64,000 nt of DNA from Caulobacter sp. FWC2 (GTDB lineage Bacteria; Pseudomonadota; Alphaproteobacteria; Caulobacterales; Caulobacteraceae). The notes below the pieces were generated by a model. That model saw only the letters and a list, made by a program, of their open reading frames with translations. It searched no databases and had not been told where the DNA came from. Both the position numbers and the translations under genes were made by a program. Within the stretch, counting starts at the first letter, position 1. The number at the start of each line of letters is the position of its first letter. Location: contig NZ_PEBF01000001.1 in assembly GCF_002742625.1 (NCBI RefSeq), forward strand, positions 2,604,001 to 2,668,000. The letters are read 5' to 3'. Below, in pieces: positions 28,087-37,703 of this stretch.

Positions 28087-29198
28087 CCCGCGCCGACCAT
28101 GTCGAGAATCCGTTCGGCGATCTCGCCCAGAGGGGCCACGACATCCGCGCCATCGGCCTTTACCAGCTCGCCAGGCATGCCCCAGATCACCGCAGTATGC
28201 TCGGACTCAGCGATCGTCTGTCCGCCCGCCGCACGCAGGTCCGCCATGGTGCGCGCGCCGTCATTGCCCATGCCGGTCATCAACACGCCGACGAGGCGGT
28301 CCGAGGGCATGGTCGCCGCTGCGCTGGCGACCAGACGATCGACGCTCGGATGCCAGCGATACTCGGGACTGGAGGGCACGGGCAATGCCACCGGTCCCGC
28401 GCTGCGCCGGCTGACCGTCATGTCGGCGTCGCCGCGCGCGATATAGATGTGACCGGCGACAAGCGGCATGGGTCGGGTGACCTCGATCACTTCAAGAGCA
28501 CAAAGGCCATCCAGCCGACGGGCCAGGGACGCCGTGAAGGCGGCGGGCATATGCTGCGCCACCAGGATCGGCCACGGAAAATCGGCAGGAATCGCCGACA
28601 ACACCGTATCCAGAGCGGGGGGACCGCCGGTCGACGTTCCGATGATCACCAGACCCGGAGGCGCGCCGTCGGACGCTGGTGAACGGGACGCGGTGAGCCT
28701 GGTTCTGATCTTGGGTTTGAGTTTGGGGGTCACCGGCGGGGGCTGCGGCTCTGCGGCGCCATGCAAGGCTCGAATCCGCTCGGCCAGGCGATGCGACCGG
28801 CGCAGGCGAGAGGCCGCGGCCATCTTGACCTTCTCGATCAGGATCGGCGCGAAATCGTCGAGCGCCAGCGACACCGCCCCATCGGGCTTGGCGACGAAAT
28901 CCACAGCGCCCAGTTGCAGCGCCTCGAGCGTGGCGTCCGCTCCCTCGGCCGTCTGTGACGACACCATCACCACCGGACACGGCCGCTCGACCATGATCCG
29001 GTCGAGGCAGTCGAGCCCGTGCATGCGCGGCATCTGGACGTCGAGCGTAACTACGTCCGGCTCGAACGCGTGGAGCCTTTCCAAAGCCTCGACGCCGTCG
29101 CGCGCAAAGGCGACCTCGAACCCCGCTTCGTTCTGGAAAACCTCGCCCAGCACGCGACGCATCAAGGCGGAGTCATCGACGACCAGCAGTCGGGTCAC
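28083..29198 (-). CDS. cheB: Chemotaxis methylesterase/response regulator CheB
   Basis: 371 residues. The receiver domain has LLVVDDSALMRR and the phospho-acceptor D53 in VVTLDVQMPRMHG. The C-terminal methylesterase shows GTSTGGPPAL (nucleophilic Ser), AQHMPAAFT (His) and MTGMGNDGA (Asp). Phosphorylation by CheA activates demethylation or deamidation of receptors. It overlaps cheW and cheR by 4 bp on each side, indicating a translationally coupled operon. Confidence 0.93.
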   Translation of the reverse strand: MTRLLVVDDSALMRRVLGEVFQNEAGFEVAFARDGVEALERLHAFEPDVVTLDVQMPRMHGLDCLDRIMVERPCPVVMVSSQTAEGADATLEALQLGAVDFVAKPDGAVSLALDDFAPILIEKVKMAAASRLRRSHRLAERIRALHGAAEPQPPPVTPKLKPKIRTRLTASRSPASDGAPPGLVIIGTSTGGPPALDTVLSAIPADFPWPILVAQHMPAAFTASLARRLDGLCALEVIEVTRPMPLVAGHIYIARGDADMTVSRRSAGPVALPVPSSPEYRWHPSVDRLVASAAATMPSDRLVGVLMTGMGNDGARTMADLRAAGGQTIAESEHTAVIWGMPGELVKADGADVVAPLGEIAERILDMVGAG

Positions 29199-30634
29199 GA
29201 GGCGTGCGACTTCGCCGTCAGGTCGCGCAGCAGGTCAGCTTCGGCGCGATCGAGCAAGGCTCGCGGATCGATGAGCAAGATGACGTCTCCCTCGCCTTCG
29301 AGCTTCGCGGCGCGGTCGAACAAACGGCCGCCTTCGTCGGACAGTTCCGGCGCGGGCATCAGGTCGTTATCGGCGATCTCAATGATACGAGAAACGGCGT
29401 CCACCGCGAAACCGGCCTGGAGCTTGCCCAGCGTGACCACGACGACGCGACGCATTTCTCCGGCCGCCTCGCCCATGACCGAGAACCGCCGACGCTGGTC
29501 GATCACTGGGATCACCCTGCCGCGCACGTTCATCACCCCCTGGACGTAGGCCGGAGCCTTGGGCAGACGCGTCAAGGCGTCGGGCAGGCGCAACACCTCG
29601 TCGACCGCCGCGATAGGCAGGCCATAGGTCTCATCGCCCAGCCGGATGACTAGAAAGCGTTCGCGCTTGGCCGTCGCGGTCGTACTGGTCATGGCCTCCT
29701 CCTTCCGGTCGATCGTCTCGGCGATCAGGCGGGACACGCGTTCGTCGGCCAAAATCCGGTCCGGCGTGAGGATCGAAACCAGACCCCGCCCGTCTGGCAG
29801 ACGCAGCACGGAGTCGATCCGCGCCTCGCCCGCGCCGCGATTGAACAGGCTGGGCGCGGGGCCAACCGCCGCGCGCGGCGCGCGCAGAATGACGCTGACG
29901 TGGTCGACCAGCAGCGCCAGGCGCTGATCGCCGATTTCGACCACAATGACGCGATCGTCTTGTGAAACGTCGCGGGGCGCTAGGCCCAGCAAGGCCCGCA
30001 GGGATACGACGGGCAGGACGGACCCGCGCAAGTCGAAGACCCCGATCAACACCGCTTCGGTTCGCGGCAAGGCGGCGATGGCCTTGGGAACCGGGATGAC
30101 CTCGGCCACCGCGTCGAGCGGCAGGGCGTAGCTCTGCTGCGCCAAGGTGAAGCCCAGGAACGCAAGGTTTTCGACGGCGGCCACGGTCGGTCTAGCGACC
30201 GTCTCGCCGTCCACGCTCCGGCGTGACGCGCGAAAGGCGGAGAAGCGATCCTTTAGGGCTGTGTCGAGATCGAACCATCGCGCGCCGCCGTCGTCATTCA
30301 GCAACAGCCGACCGTGCTGGGGCGTTGCGTCTTCCGGACCCGCCGTCTTCAAGGTCTCGATGGAATCCACCGCCAGACCGATCGGCGGATCGCGACGCAA
30401 CACAACCACGCGTGTAGAGTCAGTTTGATCTTGATTACCCAGTAAGGCGCCCAGCGAAACGACAGGCAGCACGACGCCGCGCAGATGGGTCACGCCCAAC
30501 AGGCCCGGTGGTCCGTGTGGCATCCGGGTGATGCGCGGCGCGCGGATCACCTCGGCCACGCCGACGGCGGCCATGGCCACCCGGGCGCGCCCAACGCGAA
30601 CGGTCAAGCGCTGGCTGGTCTCGCCGGTCGTCAT
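29195..30634 (-). CDS. Triple-CheW-domain coupling protein
   Basis: 479 residues built of three CheW-type beta-barrel domains: about 8-130, 158-300 and 325-465. Each repeats the family core, seen as LLGVTHLRGVVLPVVSL, LIGVFDLRGSVLPVVSLR and VQGVMNVRGRVIPVID. Standard CheW has one domain of about 150 residues. A three-domain scaffold could link several receptors or kinases within one array. It begins 1 bp after the MCP stop, so both are made from the same message. Confidence 0.9.
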   Translation of the reverse strand: MTTGETSQRLTVRVGRARVAMAAVGVAEVIRAPRITRMPHGPPGLLGVTHLRGVVLPVVSLGALLGNQDQTDSTRVVVLRRDPPIGLAVDSIETLKTAGPEDATPQHGRLLLNDDGGARWFDLDTALKDRFSAFRASRRSVDGETVARPTVAAVENLAFLGFTLAQQSYALPLDAVAEVIPVPKAIAALPRTEAVLIGVFDLRGSVLPVVSLRALLGLAPRDVSQDDRVIVVEIGDQRLALLVDHVSVILRAPRAAVGPAPSLFNRGAGEARIDSVLRLPDGRGLVSILTPDRILADERVSRLIAETIDRKEEAMTSTTATAKRERFLVIRLGDETYGLPIAAVDEVLRLPDALTRLPKAPAYVQGVMNVRGRVIPVIDQRRRFSVMGEAAGEMRRVVVVTLGKLQAGFAVDAVSRIIEIADNDLMPAPELSDEGGRLFDRAAKLEGEGDVILLIDPRALLDRAEADLLRDLTAKSHAS

Positions 30635-30635
30635 C

Positions 30636-32561
30636 TCAGCCTTCCGAAGCTTGCTGCAGCTCGTTGGCCAGAAGGGCGATCTCCTCGATCGCGGCGGCTA
30701 GATCCTCAGCGCTCTGAGACTGCTGACGCGCCGCTGCGGCGGCCTGGGCGGCGGAGCTGCTGGCCTGCTCGGCGGCCGCGGCGATCTGGCCGATGCCCGA
30801 CAGAACTTGAGCGCTCGCGGACAGGACGTCCTCGGCGCCCTTTGCGATATCGTCGGCTCCGCCCTTCAGGGCGACGGTCTCGACCACGACCAAGGCCAGT
30901 CGATCCTCGATCGCCCGGTTCTTGTCGAGCTCGGCTGTCGCCACGGCGTTGATCTGATCAACTTCGCGCCGAACCTTGGCGATCTGGCCGACGATGCTCG
31001 CGACCAGATCCTTAACCGCGTCCGAATTGTGCGACGCGTCCCGGGCCAGGGCGCGGATGTCGCCCGACACGACGGCGAAGCCGCGCCCAGCCTCGCCAGC
31101 CCGCGCCGCTTCGACGGCGCCGCTGGTGGCCAGCATGGTGGTTTGGACAGCGACCAGACCCAGGCCGTCGACGATCTTGCCGATCGCGCCTGCCAGCTCT
31201 TCCAGATCTTCGATGGTCGCGAGTACGGCGCTATTTTCGTCGACCGACGTCGCGACGCCGACCGCTAATCGACTTACGGCCTGCTGGCTCGCCAGCAGCA
31301 TGGCCTGCATCGTCGAAACGCGCTGGGCGCTGGCGATGGCGTTGGCGCTGGACCCCCGCGCGGCCTTTTCGATTTCTTCCATGGCCGAGCTGGCCTGCTG
31401 GGTCGCCGCCGCCTGAATCTGCGCGCCACGGCTGATCTGATCGATCGCCACCAAGATCTCGCCGGCCGCGCCGGAAAGTTCTTGCACCGTAGCCGACAGC
31501 TCCTCGGCGGCGGCGGCGGCTTCCTGCGCCGCTTCCGTATCGCCCCTGCCGCCGACGAGTATCTCGATCATCTCGGCCAGGGAGTCGGACGCCGCCTGAC
31601 TTTGCTCCAGCGATTGTCCCTGCTGCTGCACCGCGCGCTGCGCTTCGGCGGCGGCCGCCGCCTGCTCCTCGGCGGCGCTCGAAACGCTCTCTGCCCCACG
31701 CCGGGTTTCATTGGCCGCGCCGACCGCCTCGACGGCGGAAATCAGGATGAGCTGGCTGTCTTCGCCTAGGATCGCCATCTCCTGGCGCACGGCGGCCAAA
31801 GTCTCGCCGACCAGCGCCCCGGCGGCGGCTTCGGCCTGGGCGGTCGCCGCCGCCGCCCGCAGTCGATCGGCGGCGTCTCGCACGGTCTTGGCGATCCGCT
31901 CGGCCAGGACCTGGACGTCCTGAGACCGTTTCTCCGAGCCTTCCGCCAGGGCGCGAACCTCGTCCGCGACGACCGCGAAACCACGACCGCCATCGCCGGC
32001 CCGCGCCGCCTCGATGGCCGCGTTCAGCGCCAAGAGGTTGGTTTGGTCAGCGATATCGGCGACGCTCCTGGTGATCTCGCCGATGCGCGCCGCGTGACGT
32101 TCAAGCGTCTCGATCACCGCGACACTGGCCAACTGACGCTTGGCGTTGGCGTCGACGGCCTTCACCGCGGCCTCGATCGCCGCGCTCGACTCTGTCAGCA
32201 AGGTCCGCAAAACCTCGGTGCGCTGGCGTGCGCCCTCGGCCCGCTCGCGCGCCTGGGCGAAGCTGGCGCTCATTGCCGTGACGGCGGCGAGGGATTCGTG
32301 CGCGGCGCCGGCCGCCTCCTCCGCGCCGCTGGCGATCTGAGCCAGGGCCCGTCGGAGTTCTTCCACCGAGCTTGAGGCTTCGGCAATGCCGCCGGCCAGT
32401 TCCAGGGTGGCCGCGCTGATGCGCTCGCTGGCGTTTTGTCGGCGCGAAAGGGCCTTTCGGACGGGTGCGCGTTTTACTGTGGCGGCTTCCGCCCGCTCGG
32501 CGAAAGGCTCTTTGCGCGTTTTCGATCGCGAGGCCAACGTCGTCGTCTTCACCAGAGCCAT
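30636..32561 (-). CDS. Soluble methyl-accepting chemotaxis protein with two signalling tips
   Basis: 641 residues, almost entirely Ala/Glu-rich coiled coil, without a membrane span or ligand-binding domain. Two hairpin-tip signatures are present: [20 protein letters not shown] with [16 protein letters not shown] (about 166-206) and a diverged copy, [20 protein letters not shown] with [16 protein letters not shown] (about 466-506). MCPs normally have one. The protein may be an internal fusion of two cytoplasmic signalling domains. As first gene of the chemosensory operon it is its cognate receptor or scaffold; input may come from a partner. Confidence 0.88.
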   Translation of the reverse strand: MALVKTTTLASRSKTRKEPFAERAEAATVKRAPVRKALSRRQNASERISAATLELAGGIAEASSSVEELRRALAQIASGAEEAAGAAHESLAAVTAMSASFAQARERAEGARQRTEVLRTLLTESSAAIEAAVKAVDANAKRQLASVAVIETLERHAARIGEITRSVADIADQTNLLALNAAIEAARAGDGGRGFAVVADEVRALAEGSEKRSQDVQVLAERIAKTVRDAADRLRAAAATAQAEAAAGALVGETLAAVRQEMAILGEDSQLILISAVEAVGAANETRRGAESVSSAAEEQAAAAAEAQRAVQQQGQSLEQSQAASDSLAEMIEILVGGRGDTEAAQEAAAAAEELSATVQELSGAAGEILVAIDQISRGAQIQAAATQQASSAMEEIEKAARGSSANAIASAQRVSTMQAMLLASQQAVSRLAVGVATSVDENSAVLATIEDLEELAGAIGKIVDGLGLVAVQTTMLATSGAVEAARAGEAGRGFAVVSGDIRALARDASHNSDAVKDLVASIVGQIAKVRREVDQINAVATAELDKNRAIEDRLALVVVETVALKGGADDIAKGAEDVLSASAQVLSGIGQIAAAAEQASSSAAQAAAAARQQSQSAEDLAAAIEEIALLANELQQASEG

Positions 32562-32928
32562 CTCTTCGCCCCCTAAGCGCAGCCCCCGACCGGCCGCCTT
32601 ACGCTAATCTGTTCATGCGATTATCAGGTCGTCGCATCGCCGAAACGAAGACGCTGAATGACGCGCCAAAGCAAGCTTGGCCGAAAATGATCAAGCTTGA
32701 GCATAGGAAAGCCCCTGGCTTGACCATTGGTTCCCATCGTCAATGCCGGTTGTCGCCGGTTCGGACTAATATCGATAGTCGCGGAGGCGGCCTAGCAGCG
32801 GTCGCTCGGACCGTTCCAAACTCCGGACCCTCAGACACTGGCGCCGCTCGAAGGTTGCCCCCTCGAGAGTTCTCTTGGCATGAGCCTGAAACCCATAGGC
32901 CTCGGGTCATGCTATGCACCCGCCGAGT
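32562..32928. other. Intergenic region, presumed che operon promoter
   Basis: About 367 bp between the head of the chemosensory operon and the end of cueR. It must contain the operon promoter, but no convincing sigma-factor or operator motif was recognised. No gene is supported here. Confidence 0.4.
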
Positions 32929-33333
32929 TCAGGTCAGGAGGCGACTGTCCTGTAGCAGGCGCTCAAGGATCGGACAGTCGGGGCGTGCGTCGCCATGGCA
33001 GTGTTCAGCCAGGTCCAGCAGCGCGGCGCGCATGGCCTCCAGCGCCATGGCCTTGGTATGAAGGTCATGAGCCCGGGCCAAGGCCATCGCTTTAACCTCG
33101 GCGCTAGCGCGCCCTGCGTCGCCCCACAACGATAGCAACTCCCGGATCTCCTCGATGGGAAACCCAAGGTCGCGCGCGTTGGCGATGAACCGCAGTCGAT
33201 TTACGTCGGGTTGGTCGTATTCGCGGTAGCCGCTCTCGCGGCGCGGCGGCGGCGGAACCAAGCCGATCTTCTCGTAGTGGCGGATCATCCGCTGCGACAC
33301 GCCGGTGGCGGCCGAGGCCTGGCCAATATTCAC
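32929..33333 (-). CDS. cueR: Copper-responsive MerR-family regulator CueR/HmrR
   Basis: 134 residues. [20 protein letters not shown] is the MerR winged-helix start, followed by a dimerisation helix and a metal-binding loop [11 protein letters not shown] near residues 111-121 with the two Cys ligands seven residues apart, as in Cu(I)-sensing CueR/HmrR proteins. Cu(I) binding untwists an over-long promoter spacer. Its ATG overlaps the copper ATPase stop (ATGA), so it is autoregulated in the copA-cueR operon through the dyad at 35700-35716. Confidence 0.92.
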   Translation of the reverse strand: MNIGQASAATGVSQRMIRHYEKIGLVPPPPRRESGYREYDQPDVNRLRFIANARDLGFPIEEIRELLSLWGDAGRASAEVKAMALARAHDLHTKAMALEAMRAALLDLAEHCHGDARPDCPILERLLQDSRLLT

Positions 33334-35669
33334 AGACGGGCTCCGTTCAGACGCAGGGCGTTGGCCACAACGGTGAAGGACGACAGGGCCATGGCCGCGC
33401 CGGCCAGCATGGGCGACAGCAGGATGCCCGCCACCGGATAGAGCACGCCAGCGGCGATCGGCACGCCAATGCCGTTGAACAGGAACGAGAAGAACAGGTT
33501 CTGGCGGATGTTACCCATGGTCGCCCGCGCCAGCCGGCGGGCGCGCACCGCCGCCGACAGATCGCCGCCGGTCAAGGTCATGCCGGCGCTTTCGATCGCG
33601 ACGTCCGAACCCGTGCCCATCGCCAGACCAACATCGGCGGCCGCGAGCGCCGGCGCGTCGTTAACGCCGTCCCCGGCCATGGCGACGCGCGCGCCGGCCG
33701 CCTTGAGCTCGCCGACGATACGCGCCTTATCTTCAGGCTTGAGGCCGGCTCTCACCTCATCGACGCCGCCGATGGTCAGCGCCACCGCCTGGGCCGTCGT
33801 GGCGTTGTCGCCGGTCAGCATGACAATGCGAAGACCTTCGGCGCGCAGATCAGCGATGGCCTGGCGTGCGGAGGGCCGAACCGGGTCGGCAACCGCCAGG
33901 AAGCCGGCCAGCACGCCGTCGACCGCCACCAGCATCACGCCGCCGCCCTCCAGGCGCTGGGTCTCCGCAGCGCTCGCGACGGATGACGGATCGACACCCA
34001 GGCTCTCCATGAGCGCGGCGTTGCCTACGGCGACCGTGCGGTCGCCAACGCGGGCGGTGACCCCCTCCCCCGTTTTCGAGACGAAGTCCGTAACCGCGGT
34101 GAGTTTCAGGCTCTGGTCCTTGGCCGCCAGAACGACGGCGTGCGCGAGCGGATGTTCGGAGCGCTCCTCGACCGCCGCCGCCAGGGCCAGCACATCCTCC
34201 TGCGTAAACCCGCCAACGGTCTGGATCGCCACCAGTTTGGGCCGGCCTTCCGTCAGGGTTCCGGTCTTGTCGATCACCAAGGTGTCGACCTTTTCGAAAG
34301 CCTGCAGAGCCTCGGCGGTCTTGATGAGCACGCCAGCGCGCGCGCCGCGCCCGGTTCCGACCATGATCGACATCGGCGTAGCCAGTCCCAAGGCGCAGGG
34401 ACAGGCGATGACCAGGACCGCGATGGCGTTGAGCAAGGCGTGTCCAAGGCGGGGCTCGGGTCCGACGATCGACCAGACGCCGAAGGTCGCCAAGGCGATC
34501 AGCACGACCAGCGGTACGAACCAGCCACTAACGCGGTCGGCTGTCGCCTGGATCGGCGCCCGGCTTCTTTGAGCGACGGCGACCATAAGCACGATCCGCG
34601 CCAACACCGTATCGGCCCCCACGGCGCGCGCCTCTATCACCAGGCTGCCTGTACCATTGACCGTTCCGCCGGTTACGACGGCTCTCGCGTCCTTGCTGAC
34701 CGGCGCCGGCTCACCCGTGAGCATCGACTCGTCCACTGTGGAGCGCCCTTCCACCACAACGCCGTCGACCGGGACCGCCTCACCAGGGCGGACGCGGATC
34801 TGGTCGCCGGGCGCCACCTCGGCCAGGGCGATCTCCTCTTCGGTCCCGTCGGGCTTGATCCGGCGCGCGGTCTTGGGCGCCAGGTTCATCAGCGCTCGGA
34901 TCGCCCGCCCCGTGGCGGCGCGGGCGCGCAGTTCCAGAACCTGGCCCAGCAAGACCAGCGCGACCACCACGCCGGCTGCCTCGTAGTAGACGGGAACCAT
35001 GCCGCCATGGACCTGGCCGGTCATAGGGATGAGGTCAGAAACGAGCGTTGCAACCAAGCTGTAGCCAAAGGCCGTCCCGACGCCGAGCGCGATCAGCGTG
35101 AACATGTTGAGATGGCCGGTCCGCACCGACGTCCAACCGCGCTGAAAGAACGGTGCGCCGGCCCACAGGACGATCGGGGCGCTCAAGGCCAGCTGCACCC
35201 ACGGCGACGCCGCTGGGCTGACGATGTGGAGACCCAGCATCTCCGCGCCCATCGAGATCAACAGGAGCGGAACTGCCAGCACGCCAGCCACCCAGAGCCG
35301 CCGCGTAAAATCCAGTAGCTCGGGGTTGGGGCCGTCGTCCAGCGACGGCGCCTCGGGTTCCAGCGCCATGCCGCAGATCGGACAGCTGCCGGGAGCTGGT
35401 CGGCGGATCTCCGGGTGCATAGGGCAGGTCCACGGTCCTCCCGGCGAGACGGCCTCAGCCCTGGACGGCCCGCCGACGATATAGGTCGCCGGATTGGCGA
35501 CAAACCGGGTCCGGCATCCAGCGCTGCAGAAATGGAAGGTCCGGCCGCCGTGCTCTGTATGATGGGACGTCGTCGCCGGGTCCACGCTCATGCCGCAGAC
35601 AGGATCCTTCACCGTCGAAAGTGATGAATCCCGAGCGTGGCTGCAGCCGCCCTGATGTTGATGGTCCAT
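33330..35669 (-). CDS. copA: Copper-translocating P1B-type ATPase
   Basis: 779 residues. Instead of HMA domains the N-terminus has a His/Cys-rich start, a YHS domain ([11 protein letters not shown], about 21-67) and a heavy-metal-binding module [20 protein letters not shown] (about 81-103). Eight membrane spans follow with the ion-channel motif [12 protein letters not shown], phosphorylation site DKTGTLTEG, and [10 protein letters not shown]. It exports Cu(I) from cytoplasm to periplasm. The ATG at 35669 lies in the 3' arm of a hairpin whose loop holds the ribosome-binding site. It is followed by cueR. Confidence 0.93.
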   Translation of the reverse strand: MDHQHQGGCSHARDSSLSTVKDPVCGMSVDPATTSHHTEHGGRTFHFCSAGCRTRFVANPATYIVGGPSRAEAVSPGGPWTCPMHPEIRRPAPGSCPICGMALEPEAPSLDDGPNPELLDFTRRLWVAGVLAVPLLLISMGAEMLGLHIVSPAASPWVQLALSAPIVLWAGAPFFQRGWTSVRTGHLNMFTLIALGVGTAFGYSLVATLVSDLIPMTGQVHGGMVPVYYEAAGVVVALVLLGQVLELRARAATGRAIRALMNLAPKTARRIKPDGTEEEIALAEVAPGDQIRVRPGEAVPVDGVVVEGRSTVDESMLTGEPAPVSKDARAVVTGGTVNGTGSLVIEARAVGADTVLARIVLMVAVAQRSRAPIQATADRVSGWFVPLVVLIALATFGVWSIVGPEPRLGHALLNAIAVLVIACPCALGLATPMSIMVGTGRGARAGVLIKTAEALQAFEKVDTLVIDKTGTLTEGRPKLVAIQTVGGFTQEDVLALAAAVEERSEHPLAHAVVLAAKDQSLKLTAVTDFVSKTGEGVTARVGDRTVAVGNAALMESLGVDPSSVASAAETQRLEGGGVMLVAVDGVLAGFLAVADPVRPSARQAIADLRAEGLRIVMLTGDNATTAQAVALTIGGVDEVRAGLKPEDKARIVGELKAAGARVAMAGDGVNDAPALAAADVGLAMGTGSDVAIESAGMTLTGGDLSAAVRARRLARATMGNIRQNLFFSFLFNGIGVPIAAGVLYPVAGILLSPMLAGAAMALSSFTVVANALRLNGARL

Positions 35670-35687
35670 CCGGATCTCCTATCCGGA
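35669..35687 (-). promoter_or_regulatory. Hairpin presenting the copA ribosome-binding site in its loop
   Basis: On the minus strand TCCGGAT (35681-35687) pairs perfectly with ATCCGGA (35669-35675), leaving AGGAG as a 5-nt loop. The A of the start codon is the last base of the stem. The mRNA could therefore modulate initiation of the copper ATPase. No sensing function is implied. Confidence 0.5.
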
Positions 35688-35699
35688 GAAACACTCAGG

Positions 35700-35721
35700 C
35701 CTGACATCATGTCAGGGTCAA
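35700..35721 (-). promoter_or_regulatory. Candidate CueR operator/promoter of copA
   Basis: A perfect palindrome CCTGACAT-C-ATGTCAGG (35700-35716) adjoins TTGACC (-35, 35716-35721 on the minus strand). Counting a 19-bp spacer, the long spacing used by MerR-type promoters, puts the -10 at 35691-35696 (GAGTGT, weak). The palindrome then lies in the spacer, as for CueR/HmrR. Confidence 0.6.
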
Positions 35722-36062
35722 GGCTCTGATGGGCTGCCTATAATTTGGAGGCCTCGTCCGGGGGCAAAGCGCCACGAGCGGACATTCGACCTGCTCCAGA
35801 CACACGACGTTCAGGCAGGCGCGCTTGGGGCAAGAAGCTGAGCTTGGCTTGCCCATTTCGGCCCCAAGCCCTGAAGGCCTAGCCCCCTCGTGAAGGAACC
35901 CATTTCGATAGCTGTCCACGCTCGGCCAGGCTCGTGCCCAGGCACAACGACGGCGGCAATGGAGGGGGCGAGCTTTTAGCTTTTAACGTGCGAGGTGCAG
36001 CCCCTTGGCCAAATATCACCATCGATATGGTGGCCCTTTAGAGCGCGATTTCCGAGACCTAG
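35722..36062. other. Intergenic region upstream of the mobile-element scar
   Basis: About 340 bp with no supported gene. A Cys-rich minus-strand frame (35707-35919) lacks a recognisable family or ribosome-binding site. This is the left shoulder of the mobile-element scar. Confidence 0.35.
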
Positions 36063-36358
36063 CCGCATTACCTTACGACTGACGAAGCGGCACAGCCGTT
36101 TCGGCTTGCTCGCGGCACGCTCGCCAAGCACGGCGTTTACGGCACCGGACCAGCTAACCAGAAGATCGGCGGACGGGTGATCTACGCACTGCCGACGTTA
36201 TCGCGTGGGTCGAGACCGGCGCCAGAGGCTCGACGTCTGACGTCCGGCCAGGGCTGTCACCTGCCAAGAAGCATTTCGCTGCCCAACGCACACGCGGTCT
36301 CGGTGCCGAAGCCGCGCCTGCGCCTGTCGCCAGAAAGCAGCCTCTCCCGCCAGCAACA
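36063..36358 (+). pseudogene. Remnant of AlpA/excisionase-like HTH protein
   Basis: Translating from 36063 gives PHYLTTDEAAQPFRLARGTL then AKHGVYGTGPANQKIGGRVI, the core of small helix-turn-helix proteins common at the replication/partition end of alphaproteobacterial integrative elements. A TAG directly precedes it, so no start codon remains. Near 36186-36193 the frame shifts; the other frame continues DVIAWVETGARGSTSDVRPG and PAKKHFAAQRTRGLG, as in intact relatives. The gene is therefore dead and lies immediately left of the IS element. Confidence 0.65.
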
Positions 36359-36439
36359 ATGGGTGATGGGGTGGACGCCCCCCGAGGGCATCTACGTGCC
36401 AGAGTGAGGAGTGTTGAACTTCACTCGAGGGAGGCGCCC

Positions 36440-37465
36440 ATGGGCGAGCTTACCATCATCGGGCTGGATATCGCGAAGTCAGTGTTCCAGGCCCACGGAG
36501 CCGATGCAGCAGGCACGGTTACGTTCCACAAGAAGCTTGGGCGAGGCCGGCTGCTGGCGTTTTTCGCCGGGCAACCTCGCTGCTTGGTCGCCATGGAGGC
36601 CTGCGCTGGAGCCCATCACTGGGGCCGTGAGCTGGCGGCGCTCGGCCATACGGTCAAATTGATCCCGCCGGCCTACGTGAAGCCGTTCGTGAAGGGGCAG
36701 AAGAACGACGAGGCCGATGCGGAGGTCATCTGCGAGGCGGCCCAGCGGCCGACGATGCGCTTCGTGCCCGTGAAGAGCCGCGAGCAGCAGGCCAGCGGCG
36801 TGGTGTTCCGCGCCAGGGATCTGCTGGTGCGCCAGCGCACGCAGATCATGAACGGCCTGCGCGGCCACTTGGCCGAGTTCGGCTATGTCGCCCCAAAGGG
36901 CGTGATGTACGTCGAGCGCCTGGTCGCCGAGATCGAGGATCCCGAGAGCCGACTGCCGCTGGCCGCCCGCGTGAGCCTGCAGGTCATGGTACGGATTCTG
37001 GCCTCGCTGCAGACAGAGATCGCCAGCCTGGATGCCGAGATCGCCCGTCGCGCCAAGGAGGATCCCGTTGCTCGGCGGCTGATGACAATCCCAGGCATTG
37101 GACCTGTCACGGCCTCGGCGATGGTCGCCCTGGCGCCGGGAGCGGAGGCCTTCCGCTGCGGGCGGGACTTCTCGGCTTGGCTGGGCGTGACGCCTGTCCA
37201 GCGATCAAGTGGCGGCAAACAGAAGCTTGGCCAGATCACCAAGGCCGGCGAGCGAACGTTGCGACGACTGCTGGTGATCGGCGCCAGCGCCGTGATCAAG
37301 CAGGCCTTGATCCGCGGCGCGCCGCCCGGATCGTGGCTGGCCCAGATGCTGGCCCGCAAGCCGCGGATGCTGGTGGCCGTGGCGCTGGCGAACAAGACCG
37401 CGAGGATCATTTGGGCGCTGCTGGCCAGGGGCGGCGTCTACAGGGCTCCGGTGCTGGCGGCCTAA
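36440..37465 (+). CDS. IS110/IS1111-family transposase
   Basis: 341 residues from ATG 36440, preceded by GAGGGAGG. The N-terminal RuvC-like DEDD domain starts IIGLDIAKSVFQAHG with catalytic Asp10, then AMEACAGAHHW (Glu) and KNDEADAEVI (Asp pair). The C-terminal Tnp20 domain contains IPGIGPVTASAMVA with the conserved Ser proposed to act as nucleophile. The full-length frame without stops suggests a functional copy. It belongs to the IS whose inverted repeats are at 36371 and 37704. Confidence 0.93.
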   Translation: MGELTIIGLDIAKSVFQAHGADAAGTVTFHKKLGRGRLLAFFAGQPRCLVAMEACAGAHHWGRELAALGHTVKLIPPAYVKPFVKGQKNDEADAEVICEAAQRPTMRFVPVKSREQQASGVVFRARDLLVRQRTQIMNGLRGHLAEFGYVAPKGVMYVERLVAEIEDPESRLPLAARVSLQVMVRILASLQTEIASLDAEIARRAKEDPVARRLMTIPGIGPVTASAMVALAPGAEAFRCGRDFSAWLGVTPVQRSSGGKQKLGQITKAGERTLRRLLVIGASAVIKQALIRGAPPGSWLAQMLARKPRMLVAVALANKTARIIWALLARGGVYRAPVLAA

Positions 37466-37703
37466 CGGCCGCTGGCTCCAGAGGCGTCGAAGCGTAGTCG
37501 GACGACGGAGGGTATGGCGCACAGTCGGTGAGACGGGATCGGGAAAACCAGGGCTTTCCACCGTGCCTCTTGAGCACGCTATGGGTGATTTGGACCTGAT
37601 CCGCGAACTTCCATACAGGCCAGCGCTTAAGGGCGCACAACAGGCCGGACAGATGGCAGCATCCGATCGAGCGTCAGAACTTCAAAAACCGTCTTGCGCT
37701 GAA
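37466..37703 (+). ncRNA. Candidate bridge-RNA region of the IS element
   Basis: A 238-bp non-coding right end between the transposase stop and the inverted repeat. In IS1111-type elements this end is transcribed into a bridge RNA with target- and donor-binding loops. Small dyads are present (for example GTGCC-TCTTGA-GCAC near 37563), but I cannot define the loops. The assignment rests on element architecture. Confidence 0.4.

Noticed and set aside
34140..35318. A 392-codon plus-strand frame opposite the copper ATPase
   Set aside because: Antisense shadow: composition is Arg/Asp/Gln-rich with no domain; the ATPase frame has all catalytic motifs.
35707..35919. Cys-rich 70-codon minus-strand frame upstream of the copper ATPase operator
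   Set aside because: Cys spacing does not match a known metal-binding fold, there is no ribosome-binding site, and its end overlaps the CueR-type operator/promoter.
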